Source: Narthecium ossifragum (taxonomy: Eukaryota; Streptophyta; Magnoliopsida; Dioscoreales; Nartheciaceae). From it: a stretch of 64,000 nucleotides of DNA. The notes beneath the pieces were generated by a model. That model did no database searches and was not told where the DNA came from. It saw nothing but the letters and a program-made list of their open reading frames with translations. This document shows positions 24,476-36,355 of the stretch, piece by piece. The stretch is taken from positions 33,847,685 through 33,911,684 of the forward strand of contig OY986964.1 in NCBI GenBank assembly GCA_963920575.1. The letters are read 5' to 3'. The number at the start of each line of letters is the position of its first letter. Position 1 is the first letter of the stretch. The translations under genes and the position numbers were made by a program.

Positions 24476-24578
24476 GGCGATCAGAACCTGTCGGGATTCA
24501 CGAATGACATCAGTCGATCACCTTTTTAGGTGATCGATCAGTGGATTGACAGACCATGAATTCTATCATCACCTCGCC
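24476..24578 (-). ncRNA. Box C/D snoRNA with dual guides (18S rRNA target)
   Basis: On the minus strand a 5-bp terminal stem GGCGA (24578-24574) pairs with TCGCC (24480-24476). Box C GTGATGA is at 24572-24566, box D' CTGA at 24541-24538, C' TGATG at 24512-24508 and box D CTGA at 24484-24481. The sequence just before D', GGTCTGTCAATCC, is complementary to the conserved 18S segment GGATTGACAGAC, the region guided by yeast snR40 and human U32. A 10-bp hairpin (TCGATCACCT/AGGTGATCGA) lies between D' and C'. The second guide (ATCCCGACAGGTT before D) has no target I recognise. The role would be 2'-O-methylation guidance in the nucleolus. The rRNA match is from memory. Confidence 0.75.
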
Positions 24579-24755
24579 ATACCATCACAATCGGTGCCAA
24601 TTACAAGCTTAATTTTCCAAATATCATGAAAACCTTGAAAGAAGACCTCTATAGACACAGAAAAGAAGAGTTTTTTGCGAGGTTTCGAACAAAATTTTCG
24701 ATCTTTAGACCCAGAAACACCAAAAAAACAGGGGAAAAAGAAAGGCTAAACAAAA

Positions 24756-24846
24756 GGGCTCAGAACTTCTTAGAGGTTTGTGTTGCCCTCACCAACAGAT
24801 GCACATGCATCCATCTCTGGCAAGCAAAATAAGATCATCATAGCAA
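24756..24846 (-). ncRNA. Box C/D snoRNA, U61-like (18S rRNA target)
   Basis: Minus strand: box C ATGATGA at 24841-24835 and box D CTGA at 24763-24760. The segment before box D, CCTCTAAGAAG, is complementary to the conserved 18S sequence CTTCTTAGAGG, the target region of vertebrate U61. The terminal stem is short (GCT/AGC-type). It lies 180 nt upstream of the second snoRNA on the same strand, as in plant snoRNA clusters transcribed as one precursor. Boundaries are approximate. Confidence 0.65.
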
Positions 24847-24950
24847 TAAGGAACACATAATTAGAGAAACCGAGAAAACAAAAATCATCAATCATCAAAG
24901 AATTGAAGGATGAGAACACCGAGCGAGAGAAGTGGCTGGCTTTTGTGTTG

Positions 24951-24970
24951 AATTTATAGCCGAAACCCTA
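24951..24970 (-). promoter_or_regulatory. TATA box and telo-box of the snoRNA cluster
   Basis: On the minus strand a telo-box (AAACCCTA on plus, 24963-24970) is followed by TATAAATT (24958-24951), about 105 bp before the first snoRNA. Telo-boxes are common in plant promoters of ribosome-biogenesis genes and snoRNA clusters, which fits the role of the two RNAs. Confidence 0.6.
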
Positions 24971-24989
24971 GAAAGAGCGCTCATTGTAC

Positions 24990-25600
24990 AACCTTTCGAT
25001 CTAGCGTCTTGAGATCCGACGGTCAATAATAGTCACGGGGGATTCTTTTCTTTTTAGAGGTGTTTATGTTACTGTACCCATTGCAGTAACTCATTCTGGC
25101 CGTCCATTCAAATGGACAGCCAGGATTCAAATGGACGGGATTCGGGCCCGAATGTAGGACCACATCACCGGTCGGTCTAGGCCCGCCTAGAGATTAACCA
25201 GGCTCTGCTCGGGCTCAGTCCAATCTAATGGGCCGGGCCGAGACCAAGCCCCAAGAAGCCAGGCCGGCCACAGTTGAGACTTGCTCGAGAAAGAATAATG
25301 AGATGAACCTGACCACGTGGCATCATACGATAGGAGTTAGTACGCATATCACCAAATTTGAACGATTGGGTGAGTGCAATGCGTGCTTCGCCTATTTCGC
25401 GTTTTGTATCCGTAATGGCGTTATTTTTGGGAGGGAAAATTGGCGGGAAACCAAAGAATTTGGTTGGCACATTCACTCCCTCCTCGCCCCCCCCTTGGCA
25501 AGCTTTCCTCGTTTATATCCCCCCCATGAATCCAAGACGCTTCCTCTATAAATTTCTATCCCCATTGATCTCGTCGTCATCCATCGCCCCCACTCCCCTA
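24990..25600 (+). promoter_or_regulatory. MET1 promoter with E2F-type site, shared divergent region
   Basis: TTGGCGGGAAA at 25440-25450 is a canonical E2F site on the reverse strand (TTTCCCGCC). TTTCGCG near 25395 is a second E2F-like match. TGGGCC site-II motifs occur near 25229-25235, and TATAAAT lies at 25547-25553. Such elements drive S-phase expression, which suits a maintenance methyltransferase. The region also carries a CTGGCCGTCCATTCAAATGGACAG-like palindrome (about 25098-25124). It is shared head-to-head with the snoRNA cluster. Confidence 0.6.
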
Positions 25601-26803
25601 TATCTAGGCCCTCCCTCGCCCACATCCTCGTCCATCGGCCAGGTAGGGTTTCGAATCCTGTGTGAATTGGGGTAGATTTGCGCTGTTGTTGGTGTGGTGA
25701 AGCCGGAGGTGGCGGAGGCGATTCGCGTGGATTCTCGATCTGTTCTTAGATCAGAATTTTTGTTCTTGGATTCGATTAGCAGCTCTTGTTTGGAGGATCG
25801 CCTTCTTTGGGCTGCAAGATCGGTTCTTGAGCTGATCGAAAGGTATTCTTTCTTGTTGTCCATCGGCGTATCTCAAGTTGTTGTCTTCGTGGGCGGAACC
25901 CTTTTATAGTTTTCATGCCCTGTTACACTTGTTTTATGAATCTTGGATGCATGTCTATTTATTGAATAGATGCTATGGGACTGTTACTTGTCTGTGACAA
26001 TTTTCTTTCTTATGCCTCATTTTTGTGGGTCTTATTCATGCTTCTTGTGATCTGTGAATACATTATTTTGTTATAGGACTGCATCCACTAGATCTTTGAT
26101 TTAGCACTTAGTTCTTTTCAAGTATGTTTGTTATTGTTTATGGAACTCACTTTAGTGAGCCAAGCTGATGAACTTTGAGTGGCCTACCTTGCTTGCAAGC
26201 AAGGCCTTAGATTTGATGTGATATATGAAGCTCTCCTGCTTTGGTGTGAAAAGAGGCTAGACTTTCAATGATTGATAAGGGCAGCCCATCCTGCCAGGCT
26301 TGCTTCAGTGAAATACTTAACAGAGATTTTTATTATTTTCATGCAAAATAAGCTTGAATTGTTTTTGAAACTGATCCATCTAATTTCATTTATCTGACTG
26401 AGTTGTGCTTGCTTGGAAAACCTTGATGCTTTCGAAGACATTGTACATTTTCAGTACCGATGACATTTGAGTTTTACTCTTTGATGTTAGATGTGGTTAG
26501 TCATTGCTTTGGTAGAGAGCAGGCTATTTTCTTTTCTTTTATCTTGCACAGTTTGAAGTTTGCATAATATTTTGATGGTGTGAACTCTTTACAGTATTTA
26601 CTTCATGCTTTAGTATTGAAGAATGATCATTTTCTTTTAGCCACTGCTTCAACAAGCTATTTTTTCCATGAAAATAGTAAAAATATTCTTATTCACGGTG
26701 GTGTTTTAATTTTCTTTGAAGTACTGGATATTGAATTGTGCAGAGGGAATCTCATCTGGGATTGGTTCTCATCTGATTCTGTCCTTCAATTTAAGGAGCA
26801 AAT

Positions 26804-29800
26804 ATGGCGCGAAATCCCGGTCCTGCAATTTCTGCAGGTTCGTCTGTTGCAAACCTGCATAATGATTATCATCTAAGTTGTAGAATTATATTACTATGTT
26901 TGATTGAAGTTGATTTAGTCATTATGTGAAAGAATGTTCCCTGGAAATCTATTTGTACTTATAGCACGTGCTATATGGCAGAAATACAATGTCTCTAGCT
27001 TAGTTTTGATAGTATCGAGTCTATTGATTTTCTCTTACTAATTTGTCACTTCAATGATTCATCTTAGTCTTACTAATTTGTCATTATGTATCATCTTAAG
27101 AAACGAGATGACATATTGAATGTTTTCCATTGTTTCTGGCAATTAGTTGGTGTGGTATCTGATGTGTAAAAAAGACAATGGTAGTTCTGTTGCCCTTGCA
27201 TAATTTCTCATTCATGGTGTTGCTCTTCTTATAGTTTCTGATTCTGAGTGATGCTATTGCCAAAAGATTGGCACGGCACTATGCTTTGGTGCCACAGTTA
27301 TGTTGATAATGCTGGTCTCATTTCATCTGGTCTAACCAAGTAGTTCTAAAGAATTAATTTGCTCAGATTCTGTGCTCATTTTGTCTGGTACGACCAAATA
27401 GCTGAGAAAAATTGAATAACTTGGATTTTACGCACATGATTCCCTCGTGCGGATGCTTCTTTTTCTTTGTACCTTCTTTCTACTCTCAAGTTTAAGGTTC
27501 TTCATTTTTTCCACCCTGCTATCTGCATTTTTGTCACATTAATTATTAAGAGTTTTATTGTGTTTTAGTTATATTTGTTTCAGCTACTAATTAGTACAAA
27601 AATCTTTTCAACCTAATTCATACCCTGATTTTACATTTAGTCTCAAAGAGGAAAACCAGAGGAAGTTCTTCAGAAGAGAAGAAGCGTCATTCAGGTGAAA
27701 AAGTGGTAAAAGCTACAAAGGACAAGAGTCCAGAAAACCTCGAGAATGGTGAAGAGCCTGTTTGTGGCAAAAGACCAAAGCGAGCTGCTGCATGCTCAGA
27801 CTTTAAGGAAAAATCAGTTAGAATATCCGAGAAATCCTCAGTTGTTGAAATTAAGAAAGACCGTGTAGAGGAGAAGGAGGAGTTGGCTGTTGAGATGACA
27901 AAACTTGGTCCAGAAGATCATCCCCCATGCAGGAAACTTGTGGACTTTATTTTGCATGATGCTGATGGAAACCCTCAACCTTTTGAAGTGTCTGAATTTG
28001 ATGACTTGTTCATTACTGCTCTCATCTTGCCTTTGGATGAGGATTTAGTGAGAGAAAACAAAATGGGAGTTAAGTGTGAAGGGTTCGGACGGATTGAGTC
28101 TTGGGCAGTTTCTGGTTATGATGAAGGTTCTCCAGTAGTTTGGATTTCAACTGAAATCGCAGATTATGAATGCATGAAACCTGCAGGCAGTTATAAGAAG
28201 TTTTATGATCATTTCTTTGAGAAGGTATGCATTTGTGTGGAGGTCTATAGAAAATTGGCCAGATCAGTTGGTGGAAATCCAGATTTGACCCTTGAAGAAT
28301 TGCTTGCTAGTGTTATCCGTTCTATAAGTTCTAAAAAGAGTTCTCCTGGAGGTTTAACTAGTAGGGAGTTTGTGATATCTCTTGGTGAATTCGTATATAA
28401 CCAACTAATTGGTTTGGATGAGACTTCAGACAATGATGGTTTGAATTTAGCGACATTGCCAGTGCTTGTTGCTTTGAGAGATGAATGCAAAAGGAGAACA
28501 GTAGTTAGCAAAGTGCTTTCAGAGGTCTCTGGTGGAAATTTGCAGATTAGAGATGGGGAAAAGCGTGATGCAAATGAAGATGAGGATGAAAAACTAGCTA
28601 GGTTGTTGCAGGAAGAGGAGGAATGGAAGTTGATGAAGCAGCAGAGGTCGAAAAAAGGGGCATCACAAAAGAATGTTTATATTAAGATCAGTGAGGCTGA
28701 GATTGCCAATGACTACCCTCTACCTGCATATTACAAACCATCTGTCCAAGAGACGGATGAGTACATCTTTTGTGATAGTGAAAGCTGCATGTATGATCTT
28801 GATCTCCCTAGAAGAATCCTTAATAACTGGGTCCTTTACAATTCTGACTCACGGCTTATTCCTTTGGAGCTTCTCCCAATGAAGCCTTGTGCAGAAATTG
28901 ATGTTACTGTCTTTGGATCAGGCAATATGAGAGAAGATGATGGAAGTGGATTCTGTCATGAAACTGATCTATCCAAGTCATCTTCGAGTACTTCTGATTC
29001 CACGGAAGTTGAAGGTGTGCCAGTTTACTTGAGTGCAATAAAAGAATGGATGGTAGAGTTTGGAGCTTCAATGATCTTCATATCCATCCGAACAGATGTG
29101 GCCTGGTACGAAATGCTTTCCTTGTACTTCCTCTCTAGCTCTGTCAGCTTTGTCCCTAAGCATAAAATTAGTGCAAATCGAAGTGTCTCACTTTGTTGTC
29201 ATGCAGTTTCTTATCTAAGTTTATTCTTCAGAAAGCATGTATTTCATGTCTTGTCATGAGCATGTACTGCAGGCACTTACTCGGCTCTACCTGATCATTA
29301 CAGGTACAGGCTTGGGAAGCCAGCGAAACAGTATGCTCCATGGTATGAACCAGTCCTTAAAACTGCAAGGCTTGCAGTAAGTATCATCACTTTGTTAAAA
29401 GAACAGACACGAGTCTCAAAGCTCTCATTTGCAGATGTAACAAAGAAAATCATGGAGTTTAAAAAGGATCATCCTGCCTATATTTCTTCGAATCTAGAAT
29501 TGGTAGAGAGATATGTTGTTGTCCATGGGCAGATTATCCTACAACAATTTGCTGAGTACCCAGATAAGACAATTCATCAGTGTGCTTTTATCACCGGCCT
29601 TTCTGCCAAAATGCAGCAGAGGCGGCATACAAAACTTGACATGAAGAAAAAAGGTCAAATTTTATTGCAGAAGGAAGCAAACTTGAATCCCAGTGCACTG
29701 ATGGGACCAGCATTGTCCAAAAGGAAAGTGATGAGGGCCACCACAACAAAGCTGATTAATAGACTCTGGGGGGAATACTATTTGAATCACTTTCCAGAGG

Positions 29801-32800
29801 AATCAAAGGAGGCAAATGGCATTGATGCCAAAGAAGAAGAGAATGAGGAGGATACAGAAGAGAATGAAGAGGACGAATTAGAAGAGAGCATGCCGATCCA
29901 TGAGGAGAATTCTCCAAAGTCTCACTCATCTGCACAGTCATGCAATTTAAAGTCTGGTGACAAAGAAATAAAGTGGAAAGGGAAACCATCAGGCAAAAAA
30001 GATTCTGGAGAAGCTCTGTACAGACACGCACTAGTGCGTGGAGACATGATTACTGTTGGTAGCACAGTGATCTTAGAAGGTGATGACTCCGAACAAATGC
30101 CGTTACTAGTCTTTGTAGAATACATGTTTGAGAAGAAAGATGGTGCCCAAATGGTGCATGGGAGAGTGATGCAGAGAGGAGTGCAGACAGTTCTTGGAAA
30201 TGCAGCAAATGAAAGGGAGGTGTTTTTGACCAATGAGTGCATGGATTTCGAATTAGGGAATGTTAAAGAGCTAGCATCAGTGGATATTCGGTTATTGCCC
30301 TGGGGACATAAGTACAGGAAGGAGCAGTCTACTGCTGAAAAGATTGATAGAGCAAAGGCTGAGGAGAGGAAGAAGAAAGGGCTGGCGATGGAATACTACT
30401 GTAAAAGCCTGTATTGGCCTGAAAGAGGTGCCTTTATCACTTTTCCTTCGGACAGTTTGGGCAAGGGTACTGGGGTTTGTAACTCCTGCAAACAAAGAGA
30501 TGCTCAGGAGGATGAATTTAAAATCAAATCAAAGACCAGCTTTTCTTATAGGAAGGCTGAGTACAGCGTCCATGATTATGTGTATCTCAAACCTCAATTT
30601 TTCAGTTCTGAAAAAGATGGTGATCAAGGAACATTCAAGGGTGGAAGAAATGTGGGTCTAAGAGCCTATGTAGTGTGCCACTTGTTAGAGTTAGAAGTTC
30701 CTACGGGCAGCAGGCAGCCTACCGCTGATACTACGCAGATAAAAGTTAGGAGATTTTACAGGCCAGAAGATGTTTCCCCTTCTAAGGCATACTGTTCTGA
30801 TGTCAGAGAAGTAAGAAATATATTTATGCTATCTTCAACATTTTACTTTTCCTAGTTTTAGTAATCAATGTTTATGAGTTTGCTATATCATGGTGCCCAG
30901 GTCTACTACAGCGAGGAGATAACCAGTGCGCCTGTGGCAATGATAGAAGGGAAGTGTGAAATTAGAAAGAAAGATGAACTGCGGAATTTAAACCTTCCTG
31001 TGATTGCTGATCACACATTATTTTGCGAATATTCATATGATGTGGACAAGGGAACTATCAAGCAGGTTCTTTCTTATTTCCTTCAGTAACAACATGGTTT
31101 ATATCCTGCTTGTCGTACTTTTTCTGATGGACTTAAAATGGCGCTCTAAACAGTTGCTTGCCAGCACCAAGTCAATGTTGCTGAATCAGAATGCAGCTAA
31201 TGCTTTCTTAAGAGACAGAAAGGGTAAGGGGAAATGTACAGGGGAGCCAGATGAATCTGACCAGTGGATGGATTCACCTAAAGAAAACCGTCTGGCTACT
31301 CTAGATATTTTCTCTGGTTGTGGTGGGTTGTCACAAGGGTTGCAAAAATCTGGTATATGTTCCATAGCTTTGTTTCACTACATTAAAAGCCGTCTTGGAG
31401 TTCCAAGAATTGTGCTAAATCTGTGCATGTGCTGTATGTCCAGGTGTTTCATTTACAAAGTGGGCGATAGAATATGAAAAGCCTGCTGGGGAAGCGTTTA
31501 GCGAGAACCATCCTGACACGCTGATGTTTATTGATAATTGTAACGTGATTCTCAGGTGATCACCTCTTTTGAGTAATCTATCTATCTCCCTTACACCTCC
31601 ACCGCCACCAACCACCCCACCCACCTCCGCGCTCTCCCTGTCCCCAAGTAGTTTCAATTTTCCTGCTATAGAAACTAACCTATGTATGTGTCATCATGCA
31701 GGGCTATAATGGGGAAATGTGGGGATGCGGATGACTGCATCTCAACTTCTGAGGCTGACGAACTGGCAGCAGGATTCTGTGACGAAAAGCTAGAAAGTCT
31801 TCCGATGCCAGGGCAAGTAGATTTTATCAATGGAGGCCCTCCATGTCAGGTCTCTTTCAGTGTTGGGCGACCTGAATTGTGTGACCAAATTCATATGCGC
31901 AGAAGTTTTGACAAACTGCAACTTCTATGTACTTTTCAGGGGTTTTCTGGAATGAACAGATTTAATCAAAGTGCTTGGAGCAAGGTTCAGTGCGAGATGA
32001 TTCTGGCATTTTTATCTTTTGCTGAATATTTCCGCCCAAGGTTTTTCCTATTAGAGAATGTCAGGACCTTTGTATCTTTTAATAAAGGGCAGACATTCCG
32101 GTTAACTCTTGCTTCACTACTAGAGATGGGTTATCAGGTACTTCTCAAAAATCATCTCAACCATCCATTTTGTAATTCATTCAGCTTTCCGTGAGTGTTC
32201 TTCCTTTAGGGCATGAGAGTTTGTCAACACATCCTTATTGTTATTTTCCCTGTTTAATATTGGTTTATTTCATGTTCCTTGCGCAATTCACAACAAAAGG
32301 TAGCATTTTAGGTAAGGTTTAAATTGGTTCATATCATGACTCACGTCTCCCATGCCATTTCAGGTGAGATTTGGCATTCTAGATGCTGGAGCTTATGGTG
32401 TATCTCAGTCAAGAAAAAGAGCATTTATTTGGGCAGCTGCTCCTGAGGAGATACTTCCAGAATGGCCAGAGCCTATGCATGTTTTTGCTGGGCCAGAGCT
32501 GAAAATATCTTTGCCTGGAAATGTGCATTATGCTGCTGTTCGAAGCACTGCTGGTGGAGCTCCATTCCGTCCCCTCACAGTGAGGGATACTATTGGAGAT
32601 CTTCCGCCAGTTGGAAATGGAGCATCCAAGCTTATGATTGACGTAAGTATTCCATCGTTCCTGATCTTGAATATCCTGTCCACCTAGAGAATGTGGACCA
32701 GCCCCAATAATTATGCTTACTAGATTTCTTTTGCTCTTGCTCACCTAGTATGGAAGCGAACCTGTGTCCTGGTTTCAGAAGCAAATTAGAGGGAATGCTT

Positions 32801-34217
32801 TGGCTTTGAATGATCATATATCGAAAGAAATGAACGAACTGAACTGTATTCGGTGCAAACACATTCCAAAACGTCCAGGTGCTGACTGGCATGACCTGCC
32901 AGATGAGAAGGTACTTACTTTGACCTTATCCACATAGGTAGCCTTAACATTCTATTCTGGTGGAATTGGCATTGTAGCTAAGACTAACCATCTATCTATG
33001 CTATCCAGGTCAAGCTGTCTACAGGTCACATGGTAGATTTGATACCTTGGTGTCTCCCTAACACGGCCCAGAGGCACAATCAATGGAAGGGACTGTTTGG
33101 AAGGTTGGACTGGGAAGGCAACTTCCCAACCTCCATCACTGATCCCCAGCCCATGGGAAAGGTGGGCATGTGCTTTCACCCTGAACAGGACAGAATCGTT
33201 TCAGTCCGCGAATGTGCCCGTTCCCAAGTAAGGATCTCCTCCTGTTTTAACTTTCAGAATTAAGATAGATTCTTTTATGATTTTGCTTTTGCAACATCCT
33301 GTTTTCAATGACACAAGAAAACTCATGGGGGATGAAAACTGAATGGATTCAGATTAGATCAAACAAAACCCTTATATCGGCATTTCAATAGACCTTTTCT
33401 GGGCAATGCATTGCCTCAAAAGGAGGGTCACATTCACCAAGCACAGTAACAGAATTGAGCGTTGATTTGTGTACATGCTCACATGGCATGTGTATTATAT
33501 ATGCCGTGAATCGGTAGTGGGATATCGATTCTCTCTTCTAGTCCATTGATAGTGGGCTATTGATGGACTAGATCAATGAATCGGTAGTTCACTACTGATT
33601 GAATTATTCATCTCGTCCATTGGTAATGAGATATCAATGGAATATATCAATCAATCGGTAACTCACTACTGATACAATTCAATCGTTAGGCTACTATTAA
33701 TTTATTGATCTAGTTCATTGGTAATGGTATCGATGGACTAGATGATAAAATCAGTAATGGACTACCGATTCGTGGCATGTGGCGTGTGCAATGCACATGT
33801 CTATGTACACAACTTTATTCAACAAAATTTTCCACCTAAGGTGTGTTAGGAAAGATCTCCTTTGAACCTCAGTTATTCCTCATTCAACAAAATTTTCCAG
33901 CTAAATCTAGTGAGTTGAGTATTCAATCTGCTTGTTCTTCCTCATTCAACCTCAGTTATTTGATGCCCTAGCTTTATCTTGCTGAGACTAGAAGATGAAA
34001 AATAAGAACTTTGAATATGAATTTTATGGTGTCACTTTTTGTCACTAAATTACTAAATACAAGAACACACATGCAGGGTTTTCCAGATACATATCAGTTT
34101 TCTGGGAACATTCAGAACAAGTATAGGCAGATTGGGAATGCTGTGCCTCCTCCGCTTGCGTATGCATTAGGGAGGAAACTCAAGGAAGCTGTTGATGCAA
34201 AGAATTCAACAGCTTGA
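26804..34217 (+). CDS. MET1: DNA (cytosine-5)-methyltransferase 1, CG maintenance (12 exons)
   Basis: DNMT1 orthologue that copies CG methylation onto new strands after replication. Exons: 26804-26837, 27641-29105, 29304-30810, 30901-31065, 31154-31352, 31444-31555, 31702-31849, 31940-32137, 32364-32642, 32749-32910, 33009-33227, 34077-34217. All are in phase, giving about 1542 aa, the usual plant MET1 size. After a basic start ([17 protein letters not shown]) come two replication-foci domains (about 70-250 and 350-560), an acidic linker, two BAH domains (about 730-1040), then the methyltransferase: [13 protein letters not shown] (I), GGPPCQGFSG (IV, catalytic Cys about 1209), ENV (VI), QSRKRAF (VIII), [13 protein letters not shown] (X). 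An intron in the 5' leader (25843-26743) is likely. Intron 11 holds a MITE. The first coding exon is only 11 codons, so the start depends on that splice. Confidence 0.95.
33457..33820. mobile_element. MITE-like element in MET1 intron 11
   Basis: Inverted ends TTGTGTACAT (33467) and ATGTACACAA (33803-33812) enclose repeated AATCGGTAGT and ACTACTGATT units that fold back on each other. The extended ends match the peroxidase intron element. The insertion lengthens the last intron of MET1 to about 850 bp without touching splice sites. Confidence 0.5.
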
Positions 34218-35208
34218 TTGGTCGGATCGATAGCCCTACTGCCACCACCAACAGTTGGTGGCTTATTTTGTATGTACAGAGCATAGGCATAGGCAGCATC
34301 TTCCAAGTATGTTTGCTGAGAAGCCCAAATATAAGGGTCCCATAATTTTTATACTCATTGTATTGGATATTTTCCAAATGTTGAGATTCTTAAACCTCAA
34401 AAGCGACTATTGTATGAATATTTTTTGTCTCTGTATTCTTAAAACAATTCACCTCTTGAATGAATCCAAAAAAAAAAAAAAAGCAAGCTTTTTCTTGAAG
34501 CTATTGCCTCTCTTGATGCCTTCGCTTGGTGAAGTTTTGGATAAGATGTTTCTATTTGCATATCCTGCATTTGTATGAAGACAGGTTTCAGAATTAAGGC
34601 TATATACCCTTTAGCTATCTTGCTGCAAACTGTTATAGATGATCTTACTTGGCACCTGAATAGTATGCCATGTCTATAAGATAGTATGTTCGTAATTAAC
34701 TTTGTGTTTGAAGGCAATTCCTATTTATACAATGAAAGGCACAAAAGAAGCAAGTTCCTGATTATAAAAGGTTGCTTGAAAAGTGTTTAAAATTGGTCAA
34801 ATTTATCCATATTCCTAGTTATAACTAATAAGGCGTAGGGCTACAGGCTTATAGCAGGACAGTGGTGTTCATTTGATGCAAAAGTGTGCAAGTAGCTTGA
34901 CTAGATCTAGATGTCCTGATGTACATAACTCGCCAACCCAGACACTACAGTGAGGGAATGAGCAGTACCAATTTCTCGGAACCCAATGCATTGAAAATCT
35001 ATTCACCAAAAACCAGGCACTTGCATAAATTGGTTTCAAGCTCGTAAGCTCTCACTGCCGCTATACTACTGTACGAGTGTAGGCCTGTGCCATGTGGCAC
35101 GGTTATTCACGTGCTAAGACCATTCCACCCTGGATTGAATGGATTTGAGCTGTTAAATTAGGATTTATTTTATTTCCGTTGCATCTTATAAGATAAGGTT
35201 GATATATG
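34218..35208 (+). other. MET1 3' flank and intergenic sequence
   Basis: The first few hundred bases are presumably the MET1 3' untranslated region. The rest is unassigned and AT-rich. No gene or RNA was recognised. Confidence 0.35.
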
Positions 35209-36321
35209 GGTGCGACAATTCGCACCACGATTTGAACTCAACACACCATAAAAATTAGTTTTTGTAAAAATAAAAAACAAAAATCCTAAACTACCCTCAC
35301 CATCTAACTTCCCCACCCCACCACTCCGGCAGCCACTGCCGACCCTCTACCACCTCTCCACCCCGGCGGTGGCCCCTCCACCACCTCTTCACGCCGGCAA
35401 CCACTGCCGACCTTCCACCACCTCTCCACCATGGCAGCCGTCGCAAGCCGCGGGAGAGAGAGAAAGCGAGAGAGAGAGAGAGGGAAGAGGGAGGCCGGCC
35501 AGCCATGGGAGAGAGAGGGGGAAGAGGGAGGCCAGCGACCGCGGGAGAGAGAGAAAGCGAGAGAGAGAGAGAGGGGGGGGAAGAGGGAGGTCGGCGGCCT
35601 CGGGGGAGAGAGAGAGCGAGAGAGAGGGGGGGAAGAGGAGGCTGGCGAGAGAGAGAGAGGGGGGGGGGGGGGGGGGGGGAGAGGGAGGGAGGCCGACGGC
35701 TGCAGGGGAGAGAGAAGGCAAGAGAGAGAGCGGGGGGGGAAGATGGAGGTCGGCTGCCCGAGGGGGAGAGAGAAGGCGAGAGAGAGGGAGGCCGGCCGGC
35801 CGCGGGAGAGAGAGAACGCGAGAGGGAGGGAGGTCGACCGGCCGAGAGAGAGAGAGAGAGAGGGGGGGGGGGGGGGGGGGTCACGGGAGAGAGAGAAGCG
35901 AGAGAGAGGGAGGGAGGCCGCCGGGAGAGAGAGACCGCGAGAGAGAGGCCACTGCCGTTGCCGTCGCCGGGGGAGAGAGGCCACCGCCGCTGCCGTCGCC
36001 GGGGGAGAGAGGCCTTGAGAGAGAGAGAGGCTGGGGGAGAGAAAGAGAGAGAGAGGGCGTGGGAGAGAGAGAGAGAGAGAGGGCGCCGACGAGAGAGAGG
36101 CCGGAGGAGAGAGAGGGGCCGCCGGAGAGAGGCCGCGGGAAAGAGAGGCCGCCGAAGAGAGGTCGTCGAAGAGAGAGGCCGTCGGAGCCGAGAGAGATCG
36201 CCGGGAGTGAGGTATCGGGAGAGAGGGTGAGGGGGTATAATGGGATTTTTGTTTTTTATTTTTACAAAAAATAGTTTTTGTGGTGTGTTGAGTTAAAGTA
36301 GTGGTGTAGATAGCCCCACCC
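35209..36321. mobile_element. Long-TIR element with GA-repeat core (1.1 kb)
   Basis: The two ends are about 75-bp inverted repeats. Left reads GGGTGCGAC..CACCAC..ACTCAACACACC and then GTAAAAATAAAAAACAAAAATCC; the right end read on minus gives GGGTGGGGC..CACCAC..ACTCAACACACC and the same A-rich tail. Between them, about 35,430-36,230, is almost pure (GA)n/(G)n with short GGCCGCC interruptions. Long TIRs suggest a Mutator-type non-autonomous element, but no clean 9-bp target duplication is seen. The very long frames on both strands (for example 35369-36274) are low-complexity artefacts, not proteins. Confidence 0.65.
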
Positions 36322-36355
36322 TATACATATAGCAAATTTCAATAGTTTCAAACGT

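Noticed and set aside
24626..24832. 68-aa plus-strand frame
   Set aside because: It is antisense to the U61-like snoRNA and its flank, with no recognisable domain.
25694..25909. 71-aa frame in the MET1 5' leader
   Set aside because: It begins with GTG rather than ATG and runs through the probable leader splice donor, so an upstream ORF is not supported.
35297..36274. Very long open frames on both strands (up to 301 aa)
   Set aside because: They are translations of a GA/CT and G/C repeat, open in several frames at once, with no domain. They are part of the inverted-repeat element.
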